Source of the DNA: Candidatus Aminicenantes bacterium UBA4085 | Lineage (GTDB): Bacteria; Acidobacteriota; Aminicenantia; Aminicenantales; UBA4085 | Length of the DNA stretch: 34,829 bases | Reading direction: 5' to 3' | Assembly (NCBI GenBank): GCA_002383325.1 | Contig: DFYJ01000032.1 | Location: 16,378 to 51,206, forward strand | In this document: positions 1 to 8,800 of the stretch, one piece after another | Layout of the letters: each line of letters begins with the position of its first letter | Position numbering within the stretch: position 1 is the first letter of the stretch | Translations under genes and position numbers: made by a program | The notes under the pieces: model-generated | What the model was told of the DNA's origin: nothing | The model's database searches: none | Seen by the model: only the letters and a program-made list of their open reading frames with translations

Positions 1-187
1 CCTTGCGGGCGACCGCCTCGCGAACGATGGCCGAGACGCGCTCCAGCCGCTCCGGGTCCATGCCCGCGTCCTTGATGCTGCCGCCGGGCAGCCCCTTGCC
101 GCCGCAGGCGGAAGCGGCCCAGATGGAGAGCGCCGCCAGGACGGCGGCCGGGCCGGGCGCGAGGCGGGAACGGCGGAGCGGCTTCAA
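1..187 (-). CDS. Serine hydrolase (beta-lactamase-like) lipoprotein, N-terminal part only
   Basis: Only the first 62 codons lie in the window; the gene runs off its left edge. A TTG start at 187-185 overlaps the TGA stop of the universal stress gene (TTGA), which suggests translational coupling. The N-terminus has basic residues, a short hydrophobic stretch and a lipobox (AASAC, then GG), so it is probably a lipoprotein. The following sequence, AGMDPERLERVSAIVREAV, resembles the start of class C beta-lactamase/esterase-like serine hydrolases, in which a helix of this type precedes the SxxK domain. The catalytic motifs lie outside the window, so the family is inferred from the N-terminus. No strong ribosome-binding site is visible before the TTG, which also favours coupling. 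Confidence 0.55.
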   Translation of the reverse strand, partial: MKPLRRSRLAPGPAAVLAALSIWAASACGGKGLPGGSIKDAGMDPERLERVSAIVREAVARK

Positions 188-633
188 GGGCGCAGTTCGC
201 GGACGGCGAAGACCGGACAGGGAGCGTGGCGGATGACCTTCTCGGCTACCGATCCGAGGAGCAGGTGATGCCAGCCGGTGTGGCCGTGAGTGGCGATGAC
301 GATCAACTCGACCTTCTCCTCCTCGGCGATCCGGATGATCTCCTTGGCCGGATGACCGTGCCCCAGGACGGCCCTGGCCGCAAGCCCGGCCGGGACGACC
401 GTCTTGAGCAGCTCGGCCAGCTTGGCCTCGGCGTCCTTGTGCAGGATGCCCTCGTACTCGGGGACCTCGAACTCGAAGTTGAGATCGGTCGGCTTGGGTG
501 GAAGGATGGGAATAACGTTGACCAACAGGAGCTCGGCCTGGAAGAGGTTGGCGAGCTCGACCGCCGCGGCCAGGCCCCTGAGGGAGGCTTCCGAGAAGTC
601 GGTCGGGCATAAGATCTTCTTGACTGTGAGCAT
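184..633 (-). CDS. Universal stress protein, UspA family
   Basis: A 149-residue single-domain protein, the usual length of the family. It opens with MLTVKKILCPTDFSEAS, the typical first strand and Asp of UspA folds. Near the C-terminus it carries GHTGWHHLLLGS, close to the G-2x-G-9x-G-S/T nucleotide-binding motif of ATP-binding Usp proteins, followed by the final strand CPVFAVRE. It is probably a soluble cytoplasmic dimer involved in stress tolerance; the partner is unknown. An AAGGAAGG-like ribosome-binding site lies just upstream of the ATG. The gene is divergent from the TlpA lipoprotein and overlaps the downstream serine hydrolase by 4 nt, so those two probably share a transcript. Confidence 0.92.
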   Translation of the reverse strand: MLTVKKILCPTDFSEASLRGLAAAVELANLFQAELLLVNVIPILPPKPTDLNFEFEVPEYEGILHKDAEAKLAELLKTVVPAGLAARAVLGHGHPAKEIIRIAEEEKVELIVIATHGHTGWHHLLLGSVAEKVIRHAPCPVFAVRELRP

Positions 634-679
634 CGGCCCTTCCTTTCCGCTGCCGCGTTGCGCCGCAGCCGCGGTCCTT

Positions 680-708
680 GTTTAGCACAGCCCTCCGCGC
701 CCTGTCAA
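680..708 (-). promoter_or_regulatory. Putative promoter of the universal stress gene
   Basis: A perfect -35 hexamer TTGACA (708-703, minus strand) lies 17-18 nt before a weak -10 (CTAAAC, or TAAACA with 18-nt spacing). It would give a leader of about 40 nt. The -35 is convincing and the -10 is poor. Confidence 0.4.
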
Positions 709-740
709 TTTGGCCGCGCCCCGGCAGGCCGGCCGCCGGA

Positions 741-769
741 TTGACTCGGATTCTCCGTTTGACGAGAAT
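741..769 (+). promoter_or_regulatory. Putative promoter of the TlpA-type lipoprotein gene
   Basis: TTGACT (741-746), a 17-nt spacer, then GAGAAT (764-769). The expected transcript start (about 776) coincides with the GGAG ribosome-binding site (776-779), so the leader would be only about 10 nt. Confidence 0.55.
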
Positions 770-785
770 GAGGACGGAGCAGCGT

Positions 786-1535
786 ATGAAAAGGTCCTTA
801 ATGGGTCTGTCCCTTATCCTCCTCCTGCTGGCTTCCGCGGCCGGCTGCAAGAAGACGGTCACCACTCCCGGCGGGAGCCTGACCTTCAGCGGCAAGGTCA
901 CTCGCAACCGCCAGGGGGTAGCCGGGGTAACGGTCTACCTCTCCTGGAAGACGTCGCGGGCGGTGACGACGGGCGCCGACGGGGCCTTCAGCTTCGGCGA
1001 CGTCTCGGGCTCGCAATTCTTCCTGACCCCATCCCTGCCCGGGTCGGGCTTCTCCCCTTCCAACTTCGAGCTGGGAACGTCTTCGCGCAGCGACCTCATC
1101 TTTGAGATGACGGCGCCTTCCTACGGCTCGACGGTCGGACGGCAAATGGCCGACTTCATCCTCCGGAATCAGGGCGGCACGCCGGTCAGCCTGTCGCAAT
1201 TCCACGGCAGCGTCGTGCTCGTCGACTTTTCCGCCTCCTGGTGCGGGCCTTGCCGGAGCGAAGCCGCCCGCCTGCAAGCTCTCTTCGACGAGTACAAGGA
1301 CCGCGGACTGGTCATCCTGACCATCCTCATCGACGGCGCCTCGGCGGCCGATTGGGCGGCCGAGTACGGGCTGGCCTTCCCTGTGCTGGAAGACGCCGGC
1401 AACGCCCAGTGGAATATCTATAGCGAGGGTTACATCCCCCTCAACCTGATCCTCGACCGCAACCTGACCATCCGCTACAAGCAAAACGGCTTCAACGAGA
1501 CCACCATTAAGAGCGAAATCGAGAAGTACCTCTGA
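786..1535 (+). CDS. TlpA-type thioredoxin lipoprotein with an N-terminal carboxypeptidase-regulatory-like domain
   Basis: A 249-residue protein. The ATG at 786 is preferred over upstream in-frame starts because GGAG lies 6 nt before it and it opens a clean lipoprotein signal (MKRS..., hydrophobic core, lipobox SAAGC followed by KK). Residues about 30-110 look like a carboxypeptidase-regulatory/Ig-like beta sandwich (GKVTRNRQGVAGVTVYL... TTGADGAFSFG). Residues about 120-249 form an AhpC/TSA-TlpA thioredoxin fold with redox motif W152-C-G-P-C156. It is probably an envelope-anchored thiol-disulfide reductase. Its stop codon abuts the stop of the convergent gene with no base between them; that gene also carries a TlpA domain, so two periplasmic thioredoxins face each other. 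The substrate is unknown. Confidence 0.85.
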   Translation: MKRSLMGLSLILLLLASAAGCKKTVTTPGGSLTFSGKVTRNRQGVAGVTVYLSWKTSRAVTTGADGAFSFGDVSGSQFFLTPSLPGSGFSPSNFELGTSSRSDLIFEMTAPSYGSTVGRQMADFILRNQGGTPVSLSQFHGSVVLVDFSASWCGPCRSEAARLQALFDEYKDRGLVILTILIDGASAADWAAEYGLAFPVLEDAGNAQWNIYSEGYIPLNLILDRNLTIRYKQNGFNETTIKSEIEKYL

Positions 1536-3509
1536 TTAGTAGCGGACCACGGCCTCCAGGCGGAAGCCGGTGAACGGCGGCAAGGCCTTGCAGGCCCCGC
1601 CTGCGCACTTGGTCGAGCCCTTGCTGGAGCCGAGGAAAGCGCGCAGGTATAGGAAGGCGCCGGCTTTCCATTCGAGCTGGACTCCGGCCCAGCTGCTGCG
1701 GCCGGTCAGGGCGGTAACGGACGGCTCGTCCGACTTCTCCCAGAGCAGGGCCGCGACCCAGCGCGGCGAGGCGTGCAAGGCCAAGCCGGCCCGGTCTTCG
1801 GCATAGTCATATTCGGCCCCACGGAACTCTTTTCGCTTCCAGTCCGCCTCCAGGCTCCATCGCCCGCCCAAGGGGAGGGAGGCGTTGATCTGGCCATGGA
1901 CCGTATCACCGTCGGTGGCCAGAAAGGCGATGGAGTCGGCTTCCTCCCGCCGCCAGCCGGCCAGGATATGGACGTAACCGCCGCCGCCGAACTTCTTCTC
2001 CCACCCTCCATAGGCATGGAGGATAGTCCGCCTGTAGGCGCCATAGAGGTAGTGCCTCCGGGGCGCATCCCCGGCCCAAGACAGCCGGACGTAGGCCAGG
2101 GACCCGGCCTCCGGCCAGAAGCGATCCAGGCGCAGCGCGGCGCCCGTGACGCCGCTTCGGTCCTCGTCGAACTGGTCGGCCAGGATGTCCAGCTCCTCGC
2201 CTTCCAGGATCGGCGGCCGGGCGTACTCGAAATTGAACTCCCGGTAGTCCTTGACCTCCAGGAGGGCTCCGACACGGCTCGTCCGGAAGGCCGTCTGCAA
2301 ATAGAGGCCGTGGCCGGAGACCGGCTCGTCCGCCCCGTACTCCGAGCGGCGGATGAGCGAAAGCTCCCCATAGAGGGAGGCCCCACCCAGGAAGGAGGGA
2401 ATCTCCAGGGTCAGCGAGCCGAGGCCGGCCGAGCGGTTGGCGAAGTCCGAGCCCGGCTCCAGGCCGGCCGCGACCGCGTTGAAGCCGAGCCGGGCGCTTC
2501 CCCAGGCCCGCCATCTGACGCCGCCGCCGGCCATGCGATCCCGGACGGAAGCATCTTCTTCCCTTTCGATCCAGCCCCCGAAGACCTGGCCCTCCCAGCG
2601 TCCGGAAGCGAACGAAGCCTGCCCGCCCCGGACGGTCGTGTCGACGACGTGCTCCAGCCCTTCTTTCTCAAAGATCTTCAGGACGCTGAAAACCATCCCG
2701 CGCCCCAGCGACAGGTGAAAGTCCCCCAGCCGAACGCTCCAGCCGCGACCGGTCTGCTCGAGGAAGAGCTTGGCCAAACGGAAATCGGCCGCCGCGGGAG
2801 GGAAGTCCAGGCCGGCATCGGCCCGGATGCCGAGGAGCGTGCCCTTGCGGGCCAGGGTCAAATCGAGCTGGTTGAGGATTTGCGAGGACCGTCCGCCGCG
2901 CGCCGCGACCGCCTCGTCATCGGTGAAGCGGCGGAAGAGGAAGGATTCGCTGACTCCGGGCGACACGAAAGGAGCGGATGCCGGCTCGGCAACCGTTTCG
3001 CGCCGGACCAGGAGCGCGATCAGCTTTTCCTCCAGCCCCGCTTCGTCGCCCGGGCTATACCCCTGGTGGACGTAGGCGATCCGGCCTCCCTTGTCGATCA
3101 TGACGGTGTAAGGAAGCGTCAGCCGGGGATTGTAGAGGGCCACGACCCGCGACTCCGAGTCGAGCAGCACGGGCATGGTATAGCCGTAGCGGCGGACATA
3201 GGCGGCCACAGCCGCGGTCGAGGCCGGCGCGTCGACGCTGACGGCCAGCACGGAAACTCCCCGCCCGGCGTAGGCATCGGCCAGCTTCTGCAGATGGGGA
3301 AGCTCCTTGGCGCAGGGCAGGCACCAGGTAGCCCAGAAACTGATCAGGACCGGACCGCGCTCCCAGAGCGCGCTGAGCCGCGTCTCTACTCCGGATAGAT
3401 CTCTGAGCCTGAAGTCATACGCCTGCTGAGCCGCGGCCGGCAGAACCAAGCTCAGAATAAGAGCCGCCGCCGCCAAGAGCCGGCAGCGTTCAGGGACCGG
3501 ACGGCCCAT
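1536..3509 (-). CDS. TlpA-like thioredoxin fused to an outer-membrane beta-barrel (DUF6029-like)
   Basis: A 657-residue protein with a signal peptide (residues 1-28, LPAAAQQA cleavage region). Residues about 30-170 are a TlpA/ResA thioredoxin domain with active site WC63LPC66 and a cis-Pro segment (LPYTVMID). The remaining roughly 470 residues alternate aromatic and polar strands with short turns and end in FRLEAVVRY, a C-terminal aromatic as in proteins folded by the BAM complex; the segment resembles DUF6029-type porin-like proteins. Two extra cysteines (C635, C640; CAGGAC) lie in what would be the last loop or turn. A redox domain tethered to a barrel would place oxidoreductase activity at the inner face of the outer membrane. 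It lies 2 nt downstream of malY/patB and is probably last in that operon. The barrel assignment rests on composition and the C-terminus. Confidence 0.75.
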   Translation of the reverse strand: MGRPVPERCRLLAAAALILSLVLPAAAQQAYDFRLRDLSGVETRLSALWERGPVLISFWATWCLPCAKELPHLQKLADAYAGRGVSVLAVSVDAPASTAAVAAYVRRYGYTMPVLLDSESRVVALYNPRLTLPYTVMIDKGGRIAYVHQGYSPGDEAGLEEKLIALLVRRETVAEPASAPFVSPGVSESFLFRRFTDDEAVAARGGRSSQILNQLDLTLARKGTLLGIRADAGLDFPPAAADFRLAKLFLEQTGRGWSVRLGDFHLSLGRGMVFSVLKIFEKEGLEHVVDTTVRGGQASFASGRWEGQVFGGWIEREEDASVRDRMAGGGVRWRAWGSARLGFNAVAAGLEPGSDFANRSAGLGSLTLEIPSFLGGASLYGELSLIRRSEYGADEPVSGHGLYLQTAFRTSRVGALLEVKDYREFNFEYARPPILEGEELDILADQFDEDRSGVTGAALRLDRFWPEAGSLAYVRLSWAGDAPRRHYLYGAYRRTILHAYGGWEKKFGGGGYVHILAGWRREEADSIAFLATDGDTVHGQINASLPLGGRWSLEADWKRKEFRGAEYDYAEDRAGLALHASPRWVAALLWEKSDEPSVTALTGRSSWAGVQLEWKAGAFLYLRAFLGSSKGSTKCAGGACKALPPFTGFRLEAVVRY

Positions 3510-3511
3510 CT

Positions 3512-4684
3512 TCAGAGCCCCCGGACGGCGTCCTCGATCCGGGCCAGCGCCTGCTCCAGCCGGGAGCGGGGGCAGGCCATGTTCATCCGCAGAAATCCGC
3601 CCAGCTCCGGGCCGAACTTGAGCCCGTCGTCAAGCTGGACGCGGGCCTTCTCCAGGAAGAAGGGGAAGACGGCCGACGGCTCCAGTCCCAGCCCCCGGGC
3701 GTCGACGAGCGCCAGATAGGTGCCCTGCGGCCGCAGGAAGCGGAGCCGAGGGAGACGCTCGCGGAAGAAAGCCTCGGCCAGGTCGAGGCTGCCCTCGAGA
3801 TAGGCCATCAGCTCGTCGCGCCACGGTCCGCCCTCGGCATAAGCCGCTTCCATGGCCTGGGCCCCGAAGACGTTGCTGATGTCGAAGCCGGCGTCCTCGA
3901 TCTCCTGCCGCAGCCGGCTTCGCAGGCGGTCGTCGGCGACTATGGCGAAGGAGGCGCCCAGCCCGGCCGTGTTGAAGGTCTTGCTGGGTGACTGGAGAGT
4001 GATGGTCCGCGACAGAGCATCGGGGCTGAGCGAGGCGAAGGGCGTCTGGCCATGACCGCGAAACACGAGGTCGGAGTGGATCTCGTCGGAGACCACGAGC
4101 AGGTCCCTCTCGCGGCACACCCCGGCCAGAGCTTCCAGCTCGGAGCGGGTCCAAACCCGGCCCACGGGATTGTGGGGGCTGCAGAGGATGAGCATCCGAG
4201 TCCGTCCGTCGGCCTGGCGGCGCAGGTCGTCCAAGTCCATCGCCCAGCCCTGCCCGTCCAAGCGCAGCGGGCTGCGGACCAGCCGGCGGCCGTTGGACTC
4301 CACGGCCGGGTAGAAGGGATGGTAGACCGGCGTCTGGATGACGACCTTGTCGCCCGGCCGGGTCAAGGCCCGTACGCAGTTGTACAGGGACGGCACGACG
4401 CCGGGAAGACGGACGAGCCACTCCCGGGAAATTGTCCAGCCCTGGCGCTCAGCCAGCCAGCGGACGACCGGGTCCCAAGCCTCCTTGGGGAAGAGCGGGT
4501 AGCCATAGACGGCGTGGCCGGCCCGGCGCAAAACGGCCTCGGCCACGGCCGGAGGCGCGGCGAAGTCCATGTCCGCCACCCACATCGGGATGACGTCGTC
4601 TCGTCCATAGAAGCGCTTGGCCGCATCCCACTTCAACGACCGCGTGCCGCAGCGCTCGACGGGTGCGTCGAAGTCGAAGGCCAT
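3512..4684 (-). CDS. patB: MalY/PatB-family PLP aminotransferase (C-S lyase)
   Basis: A 390-residue fold-type I PLP enzyme of the MalY/PatB class, which cleaves cystathionine or cysteine conjugates to pyruvate, ammonia and a thiol; some members act as aminotransferases. Visible landmarks are the N-terminal MWVADMDF, HNPVGRVW with N172, SDEIHSD with the PLP-ring Asp200, and the Schiff-base lysine K235 in SPSKTFN. No signal peptide, so cytoplasmic. A purine-rich GGGGGAG embedded in the last codons of the upstream CBM9-like gene serves as ribosome-binding site, and the intergenic gaps are 3 nt (upstream) and 2 nt (downstream), so the three genes should be co-transcribed. Why a C-S lyase sits with a redox-barrel protein is unclear; thiol or sulfide handling is one possibility. 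Confidence 0.88.
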   Translation of the reverse strand: MAFDFDAPVERCGTRSLKWDAAKRFYGRDDVIPMWVADMDFAAPPAVAEAVLRRAGHAVYGYPLFPKEAWDPVVRWLAERQGWTISREWLVRLPGVVPSLYNCVRALTRPGDKVVIQTPVYHPFYPAVESNGRRLVRSPLRLDGQGWAMDLDDLRRQADGRTRMLILCSPHNPVGRVWTRSELEALAGVCRERDLLVVSDEIHSDLVFRGHGQTPFASLSPDALSRTITLQSPSKTFNTAGLGASFAIVADDRLRSRLRQEIEDAGFDISNVFGAQAMEAAYAEGGPWRDELMAYLEGSLDLAEAFFRERLPRLRFLRPQGTYLALVDARGLGLEPSAVFPFFLEKARVQLDDGLKFGPELGGFLRMNMACPRSRLEQALARIEDAVRGL

Positions 4685-4687
4685 GGC

Positions 4688-5791
4688 TCACTCCCCCTTG
4701 CCGACGCGGCCGTCTTGGACGATGCGCCAGGAAGTCCCGTCCGAGCCCTTGTAGACGGCCTCGAACAGGCACCCGGCGGCCCGCACGTCAGGCGGAAAGG
4801 CGAAGCCTCTGAGCTTGTAGTCTTTGTCCTTCAGGCCCAGGGATTTCCAGTCGGGGGCGAAGCTCCCCTTCTCGGCTTTCAGGGCCCACTGTCGGTAATA
4901 GATGCGCCGCAGGGCCCACCTGGCCTCGTCCTCGGGCAGCTTCTTGACCGCCTCCCGGGCCTGTCCGGCCGGCGACCCCGAGAACTGGACGAAGCCCCAC
5001 ATCTCGGGGTAGTGGATGTTGATCAAGCCGGTGGGCGACCAGACCCAGTTGTCCTCGGGCAGCGGCTTGCCCTGGGTGTCCGCCCGCTTGGCGTAGGCCC
5101 CGCTCTTGACGTCCAGACGGTACTCGACCCGGGAGAAGTTGACCCGCCAGCGGTCGCCGGGTTTAGGCGAAGCCTTGGGGTCGGCTGCCTCCTTGAGGAT
5201 GTCCCAGGGCAGGGCGATCTCGATGAACCAGGCTTTGTCCTTGTCGCCCGGACGGTTGAGGGTGCCGGACAGCTTGACGGCCGTCTTCAAGCCCCGGATA
5301 TCCCAGGCGTGGACGGCCGGACCGCCGTCGCGGTACGGCTTGACCAGGAACAGGTCCCAGACCGTGTTCAGGGCGTTCATCTCCAGCTCGTAGTATTCGT
5401 GGGTATCGCCGTCGGGGTCGATGAAAATCTCGAAGTCGTTGTCCTGGAAGATGATCGAATCGCGCGCGATCAGGGTGGCCCACAGGTCGGGCTCCTCGAG
5501 ATAGCCGGCGATATAGAAGTACTCGTCGTCCCAGAGCATCTTGGCCATGGTCCGCAGGCGCGGCTTGGGCTTGAGCGGGCCCTCGATGTCGACGAAGGGG
5601 ACGGTCCAGGGAGCCTTGTCCCAGACCGGCTCGTCCACTTCGCCGTCGATGACGACCGGGACGGCGGCCCGGGCGCAGATGTAGGCCGGGGGCGCATAGG
5701 GGATCTTGGGCTCGGGAATCGGCCCCGGGCCGGCCGCGGACAAGGCGACGGCCGCGGCCAGGGCGGCCAACGTGTACAGGCGATGACGCAT
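4688..5791 (-). CDS. Secreted CBM9-like (DOMON-fold) carbohydrate-binding protein
   Basis: A 367-residue protein with a signal peptide (MRHRLYTLAALAAAVALSAAG). The domain at about 35-270 matches the family 9 carbohydrate-binding layout: VVIDGEVDEPVWDKAPW, then LWDDEYFYIAGYLEEPDLWAT, then NDFEIFIDPDGDTHEYYELEMNA, then WFIEIALPW and WRVNFSRVE. Such stand-alone modules are common beside glycan-degradation genes and are assumed to bind sugars in the periplasm or at the cell surface. A GGAGG ribosome-binding site lies 7 nt from the ATG. It is first in the operon with patB and the thioredoxin-barrel gene. The C-terminal 100 residues (ARWALRRIYYRQWALK...) are not recognisable. The ligand is unknown. 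Confidence 0.82.
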   Translation of the reverse strand: MRHRLYTLAALAAAVALSAAGPGPIPEPKIPYAPPAYICARAAVPVVIDGEVDEPVWDKAPWTVPFVDIEGPLKPKPRLRTMAKMLWDDEYFYIAGYLEEPDLWATLIARDSIIFQDNDFEIFIDPDGDTHEYYELEMNALNTVWDLFLVKPYRDGGPAVHAWDIRGLKTAVKLSGTLNRPGDKDKAWFIEIALPWDILKEAADPKASPKPGDRWRVNFSRVEYRLDVKSGAYAKRADTQGKPLPEDNWVWSPTGLINIHYPEMWGFVQFSGSPAGQAREAVKKLPEDEARWALRRIYYRQWALKAEKGSFAPDWKSLGLKDKDYKLRGFAFPPDVRAAGCLFEAVYKGSDGTSWRIVQDGRVGKGE

Positions 5792-5815
5792 GAGGGACCT
5801 CCGTCAGGGGGTCCC

Positions 5816-5821
5816 ATTCTA
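5816..5821 (-). promoter_or_regulatory. Possible -10 element for the CBM9-like/patB operon
   Basis: TAGAAT on the minus strand lies 24 nt before the ATG. No -35 match is visible at standard spacing; a run of T lies there instead. Low confidence, but the 58-nt gap after the previous gene leaves room for a promoter. Confidence 0.3.
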
Positions 5822-5849
5822 CTCCGCCGGGCCGGTAAAAAAAACCCGC

Positions 5850-8800
5850 TCAGAAGCCCGGATAGAAGGTGATCTGGAAGTAGGGCTTGCGGTCGGGCCG
5901 GTCGATTGGCTTCACGTAGCTGGCTCCCAGGACGAGGAAACCGAACACGTTGGCCCGAACCCCGATCCCGTAGCTTCGCAGGGGCTTGAGCTCTCCGCCG
6001 GATTTCCAGAACGGCGTGTAGGCCGCGTCCGTCGCGCCCGAGTACCAGGCCATCCCGGCATCGTAGAAGGCGAACATGTCCACGGGGAAGATGCCGTAGT
6101 AGCCGCGGCCCAGGCCGAGCAGGCCGAACAGCGGGAAGCGCAGCTCGAAGTTGGCCAGGATCATGGCGTTGCCGTAAAGCCGGTTGTAGTCAAAGGTTTC
6201 CTCGGCCTCGAAGGAGCTGTAATTGTAGCCCCGGAGGGTCGTCTCGTAGCCGACGTACATCGGCCACAGCCGTTCGTCGGAGGAGCCCGATCCGTAGCGT
6301 CCGTAGTAGACCAGCCGGGCGGCCAGGGTGAAGGGCTTGACCGGCACGACGTACTTCCTGTAGTCGGCCAGAAGGGTCGTGTAGTTGAGGGTCCCGAAGG
6401 TCGGCGTGACCTCCAGGCGGTAGCTCTGGCCGACGACCGGGGCCGTGGCCCCGAACAGGGAGCTGTCATAGACCAGGGCCGCTCCGACATAGGGCATGAA
6501 GATGGAGTCGGCCGACTCTAGGTCGTACTCGTCCCGCGACAGGAGGAAGCCGTCGTAGTAGGAATAAGCGTACTCGTAGTAGGTGTTGGCGAAGTCGACC
6601 CAGCGGAGCCCCCCGTTGATCTCGAACCGCTGGAAGGCGTTAAAGGGGTGGGAGGCGAAGGTGCCCAGGTCATAATAGATCTGGCGGTAGATCAACTGCT
6701 GCTCGATGTAGGCCAGCTCGCCATTGACGTAATCGTAGTTATAGCCGTAATAGCCGTACTGGTACGGGATGCGCTGGGCGACCAGGCCGAAGTTGGTCCG
6801 GCGGGTGGAGTTGAAGTAGGCCACCTGGAAGGCCGAATCGATGATCCGGCTGGAGATCTGGGCCTGGGCCACGATGGTGTGGAAGCCCAGCATGTCGCTG
6901 AACAGGAAGCCCACCCCGCCTCCGGCGTAGGTCCCGTAGCGGCCGGTGCTCATCCCGATCGAGGGCGGAGCGATGTAGTCCAGGCCGATCTTGGACTTGT
7001 AGGGCTGGCTGGTGAAAGTGGCTGCGTCCGGCAGCCCGTAGAGCGGGTTGCGCAGCAGACCGAGAATCTCCGAGCCGGGCCGCTCCAGGGGCGGCAGGAA
7101 GGCCGGCGTCGACGACACCTCGAGGTCCCGTACCGGGGTTCCGGCCAAGCGGCTCTTGTCCAGGGAGAAGATGCTGTAGCTGCCGTCCTCGTAGACGGAA
7201 TAGAGAACATCGTTGCTCTGGGAGGCGATGGACAGCGACGGGCTGAGGCTGGTGATGCCGCTGACTCCGGTGTACAGGTCGGTGACCTGGAACTGGGCCC
7301 CGGAGGCGACCTCGACTCGATAGATGTTGGAGATGCCGCCGCGGTCGGAGACGAAGAAGACGCTGGACGAGTCGGCGGACCACTGCGGGTTGATGGACTT
7401 GCCCTGCAGAAAGCCGCCCAGAGGCTTGATCTCGCCCGTGGCCGGGTCGATCAGGGCCAGCCGGGAGCCGCCGAGGTTGAGGATGGATAGGTCGGAGTCG
7501 AAGCGCTCGGTGACGAAGGCGATCCAGCGGCCGTCGGGCGACCAGGCCGGATGGAGATCGCCGTAGAAGTCGGAGGTCAGGGCTTGGAGAGCCTTGCTCT
7601 CCAGGTTATAGATGTACAGGTCGGAGGTGCCGCCGGTCAGGGCCGTGAAGGCGATCCGCTTGCCGTCGGGCGCCCAGGTCGGGTTGAGGATCTCGCCCAG
7701 CTCCGGGAAGCGGATGTCCTCCTTCTCCAGGCGTCTGCCGTCGGCGTCCAGGAAGGCCAGGACGGGCTTGCCGGCGGAGACGGCGCCGAAGGCAAGGCGG
7801 TCGCCCCGGGCGCTCCAGGACCCGGCCGAGCCGATGAACTGAATGCTCTGGAAGTGCGGGTCGACGGCGGTCGAGGTGATCTTGCGGGTCACCTTGCCGG
7901 TGGCCGCATCGCCCATGAACATGTCGATGGAGAAAAGATCGCGGGAGGAGATGAACAGGAAGCGCTTGCCGTCCGGACTGAGAGCGGGGGCGATGTTGTA
8001 GGGATCGTCCAGGGTGCCTTTGAGCACCAGCTTGCCCAGGTCGGCCGGCTTGTGGGTGGCCTTGCGCACCGGCTCGTAGTCCTTGCGCATCGAGGCCTGC
8101 CAATCCTGGCCCAGCTGCTTGATGCTGATGCCCAGGTTCTTCTCGATGGCCTTCTCGTAGTCGAAGCCGCGGATGACGTCCTTCATCAGCCGGGCCACGG
8201 CCAGGTCGCCGTACTTGCCGCCGATATAGGCCCAGACGGCCTGGCCGAAGCGGTAGGGGAAATACTTGTAGTAGTTGAAGAGGTCCTTGATGGTCGGGAA
8301 CTTCTTGCGGTTCAGCAGGTCGCGCATCCACATCGCGGTGTGGGCGTCGATCGGACCGATGGAGAAGTACTCGGCCGCGCCCTCGATCATCCACATCGGG
8401 GCCCGCTCCAGGCCGCTGGCCGACTGCATGTTGTAGTTCGCGCCCGGCCCGGCCGCGATGTCGTATTGGAAGGCATGGACCAGCTCGTGGCCGATCACGT
8501 GGTCGGTGTCTTCCAGAGTTCCGCCGAAGGGCAGGATGATGCGCCGCTTGAGGGATTCGGTGACGCCGCCGGTGCCCTCGCTCATCATCTCGTTGAGGGC
8601 GGTGGTCTGCTCGAACTGGGGGTGGCTGGCGTACATGATCAGGGCCTGCCGGCCGCGGAGCTGGTGATCGAGGAGCCGCTCGAAGCGCTTGTACCAACGC
8701 TCGGCCATCTGGCCGGCCAAGCGGATGGCCTTCTCCTCCTCGGCGTAATAGTAGATGTCAAAGTGCTCGGTCTTGAGCACCTGGTACTTGAACCTCTCGT

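Noticed and set aside
5835..5852. T8 run just after the protease-barrel stop codon as an intrinsic terminator
   Set aside because: The preceding sequence forms only a 3-bp GCT/AGC stem with mismatches beyond it, too weak to call.
4052..5872. 606-codon plus-strand open frame opposite patB and the CBM9-like gene
   Set aside because: Composition is that of an antisense shadow in GC-rich DNA (Pro/Gly/Arg/Val-rich, no domain), and both minus-strand genes have clear motifs and ribosome-binding sites. The same applies to long plus-strand frames at 1773-3398, 7551-8972, 9328-11808 and 11636-14275.
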